Origin: CAYLTX01 sp046545675
GTDB taxonomy: Bacteria; Myxococcota_A; Bradymonadia; Bradymonadales; Bradymonadaceae
Reading direction: 5' to 3'
NCBI GenBank assembly: GCA_046545675.1
Contig: JBKGZI010000004.1
Coordinates: 1 to 45,685 of the forward strand
DNA: 45,685 bases
Shown: in pieces, positions 41,984 to 45,685 of the stretch
How the letters are laid out: every line of letters begins with the position of its first letter
How positions within the stretch are numbered: position 1 is the stretch's first letter
Translations under genes and position numbers: made by a program
Notes under the pieces: generated by a model
The model's input: the letters and a program-made list of their open reading frames with translations, nothing else
What the model was told of the DNA's origin: nothing
The model's database searches: none

Positions 41984-42292
41984 TCACCTGCGAATTTGAA
42001 ACGTATGCGAATCACCCTGCGGCTCCAACCATTGCACGTCGATGTCTTCGACCTCGGCGGCCTCCGGCCCCTGGCGGGCCCACTCGACGACGTCTTCGAC
42101 GTCCTCCGCCGTCCCCTCGAGCGTCGCCTCGACGGTACCATCGGGCATATTCTGCACCCAGCCGCCCAGACCGTTGGCGCGGGCCTGCTCGCGGATCGAC
42201 GAGCGAAAGAATACCCCCTGGACCTTGCCGGAGATCTTGAGCTCTGCGCGCCTCTTTTCGATCGCCATATCGACCTCGTCGTAAGTTGCCAT
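41984..42292 (-). CDS. acyP: acylphosphatase
   Basis: A 102-residue protein from ATG 42292, or 94 from ATG 42268, which has a better ribosome site (GAGG five bases upstream). It hydrolyses acyl phosphates in the cytoplasm. Motifs: GKVQGVFFRSSIREQA with the catalytic Arg, GLGGWVQNMPDGTVEATLEG with the catalytic Asn. It is divergent from tpx (75-bp gap). It is a stand-alone housekeeping gene; the heptamer repeat begins about 50 bp beyond its stop. Confidence 0.92.
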   Translation of the reverse strand: MATYDEVDMAIEKRRAELKISGKVQGVFFRSSIREQARANGLGGWVQNMPDGTVEATLEGTAEDVEDVVEWARQGPEAAEVEDIDVQWLEPQGDSHTFQIRR

Positions 42293-42366
42293 TGCAGTCG
42301 TCGTGTTAACCCTCGAAATACTTATCCACCACCTCCGAACAATCAAACCACAACCAGGAGAACACC

Positions 42367-42897
42367 ATGGCAACATTCGAAGGCGCCGTCGAATTCAAAG
42401 GCAAGCCGGTCACGCTCGAGGGCGGACACGTCGAGAAGGGAAAGCGGGCGCCCAATTTTCGGGTCAAGCCCAACGTGAGCACCTCCGTGGAATTCGAGCA
42501 GGCGCGCGGCAATAAGGTGATCATCCTGACCTCCGCAATGTCGGTGGACACCTCCGTCTGCGCCGACCAGCTCTCCGAATTCGACCGGCGCGCCACCGAG
42601 ATCAACGACGCCGACATCGACATCTGGTTCATCACCCGCGACCTGCCGTTTGCCCTCGACCGCGCCGTCGAGGAGCGCGATATCCAGAAGGTCAACGTCT
42701 ACTCCGACTACCAATTCCGCGAGTTCGGCGACAACTACGGGCTGACCATCCGCGACTTCGACCTGCTCGCCCGCTCGGCGATGGTCGTCGATAAGAAGGG
42801 CAACGTGGTCTACAAGGAGGTCGTCAGCGAGGCGACCGACGAGCCCGATTATAACGCCGTGATCAACGCGGCGCGTACGGCGTCGCAGACGCAATAA
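42367..42897 (+). CDS. tpx: thiol peroxidase (Tpx), 1-Cys form
   Basis: The 176-residue atypical peroxiredoxin reduces hydrogen and alkyl peroxides. The peroxidatic Cys is in SVDTSVCADQLSEFD (near residue 65). The segment that normally holds the resolving Cys in Tpx (LPFA..R.C) reads LPFALDRAVEERD, and there is no other Cys in the protein. It must therefore use an external thiol for regeneration, or a partner. The remaining family markers (YSDYQFREFGDNYGL, LLARSAMVVDKKGNVVYKEVV, EPDYNAVI) are intact, and AGGAGA precedes the ATG at 42367. Confidence 0.93.
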   Translation: MATFEGAVEFKGKPVTLEGGHVEKGKRAPNFRVKPNVSTSVEFEQARGNKVIILTSAMSVDTSVCADQLSEFDRRATEINDADIDIWFITRDLPFALDRAVEERDIQKVNVYSDYQFREFGDNYGLTIRDFDLLARSAMVVDKKGNVVYKEVVSEATDEPDYNAVINAARTASQTQ

Positions 42898-42967
42898 GTT
42901 TCTCGCGGAGTCTTCATCTGCTATCATCCGGCCACCATCTAAAACCGGCCCAGGATGAGAACCCCAG

Positions 42968-44428
42968 ATGAAGACTCCCCACCGCGCTTTGCGCCTCTTC
43001 GTGATCGCCCTTTCCACCCTCGCCTTCGCCGCCTGCGGCTCCGACGGCGAGCACAGCGGCAATAATATCAGCTCGACGAATAACACCAGCCCGGACGCTG
43101 ATAAGGCCTCCGACGCCGAGGATGACGCCGACGCCGAAGATGACTCCGACGCTGAGGGTGCGTCCGACGCCGGCGACTCCGGCGGCGAGTTACCCGACGA
43201 GGTCACCTATTACCAGCACGTCAAGCCGATCATGGATGGGCGCTGTGTCAGTTGCCACTATGACGGTGGCATCGCCCCATTTGCGCTGAGCTCCTACGAG
43301 GAGACCAAGCAGGCGCGCGCAGGGGTTCGGGCGCAGGTCAGCTCGCGGCAGATGCCGCCGTGGCTGGCCGCCGACGGCTGCAACGAGTACAAGCACGACG
43401 TCTCGCTGACCGACCGCCAGATCGCGCTGCTCGAGCGTTGGGTCGACCAGGAAGCCCCGGAGGGTGACGCCGACAACCCCGGCGATCCGCTCCCGGATGT
43501 CGGCGGCGGGCTGAGTCGGGTCGACCTGACCCTCGAGATGCCCGAGGCATACACGCCCCGACAATCGCCCGACGATTATCGTTGCTTTCCGATCGAGTGG
43601 CCCGAAGACGCCACCCAATTCGTGACCGGCTTCGGCGTCGAGCCCGGCCAGCAGAGCATCGTCCACCACGTCATCGCCTACGTCGCCGACCCCAGCCTGA
43701 GCGATGAAATCGCCGACAAGGCCGCCGCCGAGGAGGGCCCCGGCTACACCTGCTTCGGCGGGCCGGGCGTGGGCACCCAGGACCCCACCGGCGACCAGTC
43801 GGCCTCCTGGCTGGGCTCCTGGGCGCCCGGCGGCCAGGGCCAGGACTTCGTCGACGGCACCGGCATCGAGATCGAGCCCGGCTCGACGGTCATCTTGCAG
43901 GTCCACTACAACACGCTGACCGCCGACGCCGTCGCCGACCAGAGCGCCGTCGAGCTCAAGCTCGCCGACGAAGTCGACACCCAGGCGATGTACCTGCCCT
44001 GGACCAATCCCCAGTGGCTCGACGGCGACAATATGCTCATCCCCGCCGGCTCACCCGACACCACACACTCGTGGGGCTTCGACCTGGTCTCATTCGCCGG
44101 CAGCGACATCACCATCTACGACGCCAGCATGCATATGCACAACCTGGGCGACTCCGCCCGGCTGTGGATCGACCGCGCCAGCGGCGACGACGACTGCCTG
44201 CTCGACGTCCCCCGCTGGGACTTCGACTGGCAGCTCGGCTACCGCCTCGAGCAACCGCTGACGGTCAGCTCCGGCGACAGACTCTCTATCGAATGTCAGT
44301 GGGATAACACGGCCGAGAACCAGCCGGTCGTCGACGGCGAGAGGCTCGATCCGCGTGATGTGACGTGGGGAGACGGGACGACCGATGAGATGTGCCTGGG
44401 GATCTTTTATGTGTCGTTTGCGGAGTGA
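42968..44428 (+). CDS. lipoprotein with heme-c motif and copper type II monooxygenase-like domains
   Basis: The 486-residue lipoprotein (lipobox FAAC, Cys23) continues with a low-complexity linker of Asn/Thr/Ser, then Asp/Ala repeats (to about 72). A c-type heme-binding CVSCH (93-97) with MPPW as possible distal Met follows near 128. Residues about 180-480 resemble ascorbate-dependent copper monooxygenases (PHM/DBH type): HHVIAY near 237, ILQVHYNT near 312, MHMHNLG near 388 are the copper-ligand positions. This pairing is known from Myxococcota-type proteins; the substrate is unknown. AGGATGA upstream of the ATG gives a ribosome site. It converges on pyrG across a large palindrome. Confidence 0.85.
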   Translation: MKTPHRALRLFVIALSTLAFAACGSDGEHSGNNISSTNNTSPDADKASDAEDDADAEDDSDAEGASDAGDSGGELPDEVTYYQHVKPIMDGRCVSCHYDGGIAPFALSSYEETKQARAGVRAQVSSRQMPPWLAADGCNEYKHDVSLTDRQIALLERWVDQEAPEGDADNPGDPLPDVGGGLSRVDLTLEMPEAYTPRQSPDDYRCFPIEWPEDATQFVTGFGVEPGQQSIVHHVIAYVADPSLSDEIADKAAAEEGPGYTCFGGPGVGTQDPTGDQSASWLGSWAPGGQGQDFVDGTGIEIEPGSTVILQVHYNTLTADAVADQSAVELKLADEVDTQAMYLPWTNPQWLDGDNMLIPAGSPDTTHSWGFDLVSFAGSDITIYDASMHMHNLGDSARLWIDRASGDDDCLLDVPRWDFDWQLGYRLEQPLTVSSGDRLSIECQWDNTAENQPVVDGERLDPRDVTWGDGTTDEMCLGIFYVSFAE

Positions 44429-44440
44429 ATTTCTTGCTTT

Positions 44441-44652
44441 AACGCGAAAGCCCCTCCGCCTTCGCGTTGCTCAGGCACCTCCCCAGCGCGAAAGCGCTGG
44501 GGAGGAGTAGCCCTGCCAGATCGCTACCGAATTGCTTTCCGTCGGACGGCAACCACTGCGCGTTACGCAGGAATACTCCTCCCCGCGGCGTTCAGCCGGG
44601 GGGAGGTGGTTGAGCGAAGCGAAACCGGAGGGGCTTTCGCGTGATGCCAAGA
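44441..44652. repeat. large palindrome, dispersed family B (copy 2), between convergent genes
   Basis: The left part (44441-44510) is the imperfect reverse complement of the right part (about 44576-44652): arms of about 75 bp each. Inside the left part CCTCCCCAGCGC, loop GAAA, GCGCTGGGGAGG is a perfect 12-bp hairpin (44478-44505). Shared 17-mers with 16496-16523 define the family. It fills the gap between the copper-protein gene (ends 44428) and pyrG (ends 44655), so it may act as a bidirectional terminator. Confidence 0.85.
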
Positions 44653-44654
44653 AA

Positions 44655-45685
44655 CTACGCCCCCTGCCCCTCCAAACACGTCGCAATATAACTCGCAAAT
44701 AACGGATGCGCCTCGGTCGGCCGGCTCTTGAACTCCGGGTGGAATTGGCAGCCGACAAACCAGGGATGGTCGGGCAGCTCGATCATCTCGACGAGGACGT
44801 CGTCCGGCGAGGTCCCGGCGATGACCATGCCGTCGGCCTCGAGCTGCTCGCGGAAGGCGTTGTTGACCTCGAAGCGGTGGCGGTGGCGCTCGCTGATCTC
44901 CTCGGCGCCGTAGATCTCGGCCACGCGCGAGCCGGCGGTGATCTTGCACGGGTAGGCGCCCAGGCGCATCGTGCCGCCCTTGTCGACGATCTCTTCCTGC
45001 TCGGCCATCAGCCCGATCACCGGGTGCTCGGAGGACTCGTCGAATTCGATGGAGTTGGCGTCGTCGAAGCCACAGACATCGCGGGCGTATTCGACCACGG
45101 CCAACTGCATCCCCAGGCAGATGCCGAAGAACGGCACCTCATTTTCGCGCGCATAGCGAATCGCGGCGATCTTGCCCTCGGTGCCGCGCTCGCCAAATCC
45201 GCCGGGGACCAGCACGCCGTCGCAGCCAGCGAGCAGCTTGTCAGGGCCCTTGTTTTCGACCTCTTCGGAGTCGACGAAGCGCAGCTTGACCTTGGTATCG
45301 TTCTCGATGCCGGCGTGGAAGAGCGCCTCATTGAGCGACTTGTAGGCGTCGGTCAGATCGACGTATTTGCCCACGATGCCGATCTCGACCTCGTGGGACG
45401 GATTCTTGATGCGGTGGACGATGCGCCGCCAATCGCTCAGGTCGGCGGCGCGCGACCAGATATTGAGCGCCTCGCTCAGCTCGTGGTCGATGCCCTGCTC
45501 GGCCAGCAGCAGCGGCACCTCGTAGATGGAATCGGCGTCCAGGCAACTGATGACCCGCTTGGGGGCGACGTTGCAGAACAGCGCGATCTTCTCCTTGAGC
45601 TCGTCGGACAGGGGGTGCTCGCTTCGGCATACCAGCATCTCGGGCTGGATGCCGATCTCGCGAAGCGCCTTGACCGAGTGCTGGG
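44655..45685 (-). CDS. pyrG: CTP synthase, C-terminal part (gene runs off the window)
   Basis: The frame stays open to the window edge; the visible part is about 343 residues of an expected 540 or so. It converts UTP to CTP with ammonia from glutamine. The visible portion starts with QHSVKALREIGIQPEMLVCR from the synthetase domain and includes the glutaminase domain: GICLGMQLAVVEYARDV with the nucleophilic Cys, GGFGERGTEGKI, and the His/Glu pair in CQFHPEFKSRP near the end. The 5' end lies upstream of position 45685, so no start is given. It converges on the copper-protein gene, with family B repeat between them. Confidence 0.95.
   Translation of the reverse strand, partial: QHSVKALREIGIQPEMLVCRSEHPLSDELKEKIALFCNVAPKRVISCLDADSIYEVPLLLAEQGIDHELSEALNIWSRAADLSDWRRIVHRIKNPSHEVEIGIVGKYVDLTDAYKSLNEALFHAGIENDTKVKLRFVDSEEVENKGPDKLLAGCDGVLVPGGFGERGTEGKIAAIRYARENEVPFFGICLGMQLAVVEYARDVCGFDDANSIEFDESSEHPVIGLMAEQEEIVDKGGTMRLGAYPCKITAGSRVAEIYGAEEISERHRHRFEVNNAFREQLEADGMVIAGTSPDDVLVEMIELPDHPWFVGCQFHPEFKSRPTEAHPLFASYIATCLEGQGA

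Noticed and set aside
1..45685. tRNA or rRNA genes
   Set aside because: I looked through the gaps for cloverleaf arms and rRNA-like conserved blocks and saw none, but this was by eye only.

Overview
The window looks like a stretch of chromosome from a GC-rich, Gram-negative bacterium of the former Deltaproteobacteria, most likely Myxococcota or Bradymonadota-like. This is inferred from strong GC bias at third positions, several lipobox lipoproteins, an outer-membrane barrel, a Ser/Thr kinase-ATPase-TPR regulator, a PP2C phosphatase and a copper-monooxygenase-like lipoprotein with an Asn/Thr/Asp-rich linker. No prophage, transposase, CRISPR array, rRNA or tRNA was seen. I could not run searches, so family names rest on motifs read by eye.

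Layout. 91-2043: malQ (4-alpha-glucanotransferase) and a YjbQ/UPF0047 gene. 2159-15304: a cell-surface island with two GT-C-like polytopic membrane proteins, four membrane-anchored alkaline-phosphatase-superfamily enzymes and an NDP-sugar epimerase. All four enzymes carry Thr where formylglycine sulfatases carry Cys/Ser, so phosphotransfer or phosphohydrolysis fits better than sulfatase activity. 15558-18490: an envelope cluster (lipoprotein, outer-membrane barrel, LolA/LolB-like lipoprotein). 18569-21380: a GspE N-terminal-domain protein without ATPase, facing a PP2C phosphatase fused to a cyclic-nucleotide-binding domain. 21616-25071: A-type Fe-S carrier, small DUF4190-like membrane protein, trpS, M28 peptidase. 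25218-30058: DnaQ-type exonuclease, NhaA antiporter, small membrane protein, DinG-type helicase. 30177-37107: single-pass membrane protein, lipoprotein, DUF4261-like protein, the 1207-residue kinase-ATPase-TPR protein, and a small BLUF-like protein lacking the flavin-site Gln. 37505-42897: isoaspartyl peptidase, a CULT-domain (cereblon ligand-pocket) protein, hrpB, acylphosphatase, a 1-Cys-looking thiol peroxidase. 42968-45685: heme-motif copper-monooxygenase-like lipoprotein, then the 3' part of pyrG, cut by the window end.

The most unusual layer is non-coding. Many gaps hold large imperfect palindromes. Two dispersed families recur (A: 15396 and 37371; B: 16484 and 44441-44652). Other gaps use 7-8 bp repeats, each with a different unit: CTGGACCC at 16-86, GA/CT octamers at 30047-30205 and 30930-31045, and GAACCAA heptamers at 41790-41932. 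A roughly 195-bp imperfect inverted repeat fills the gap between the CULT gene and hrpB. The octamer elements bracket one small membrane-protein gene in inverted orientation. The best candidates for something undescribed are these palindromes, the Thr-type transferase island, and the CULT and BLUF-like proteins.
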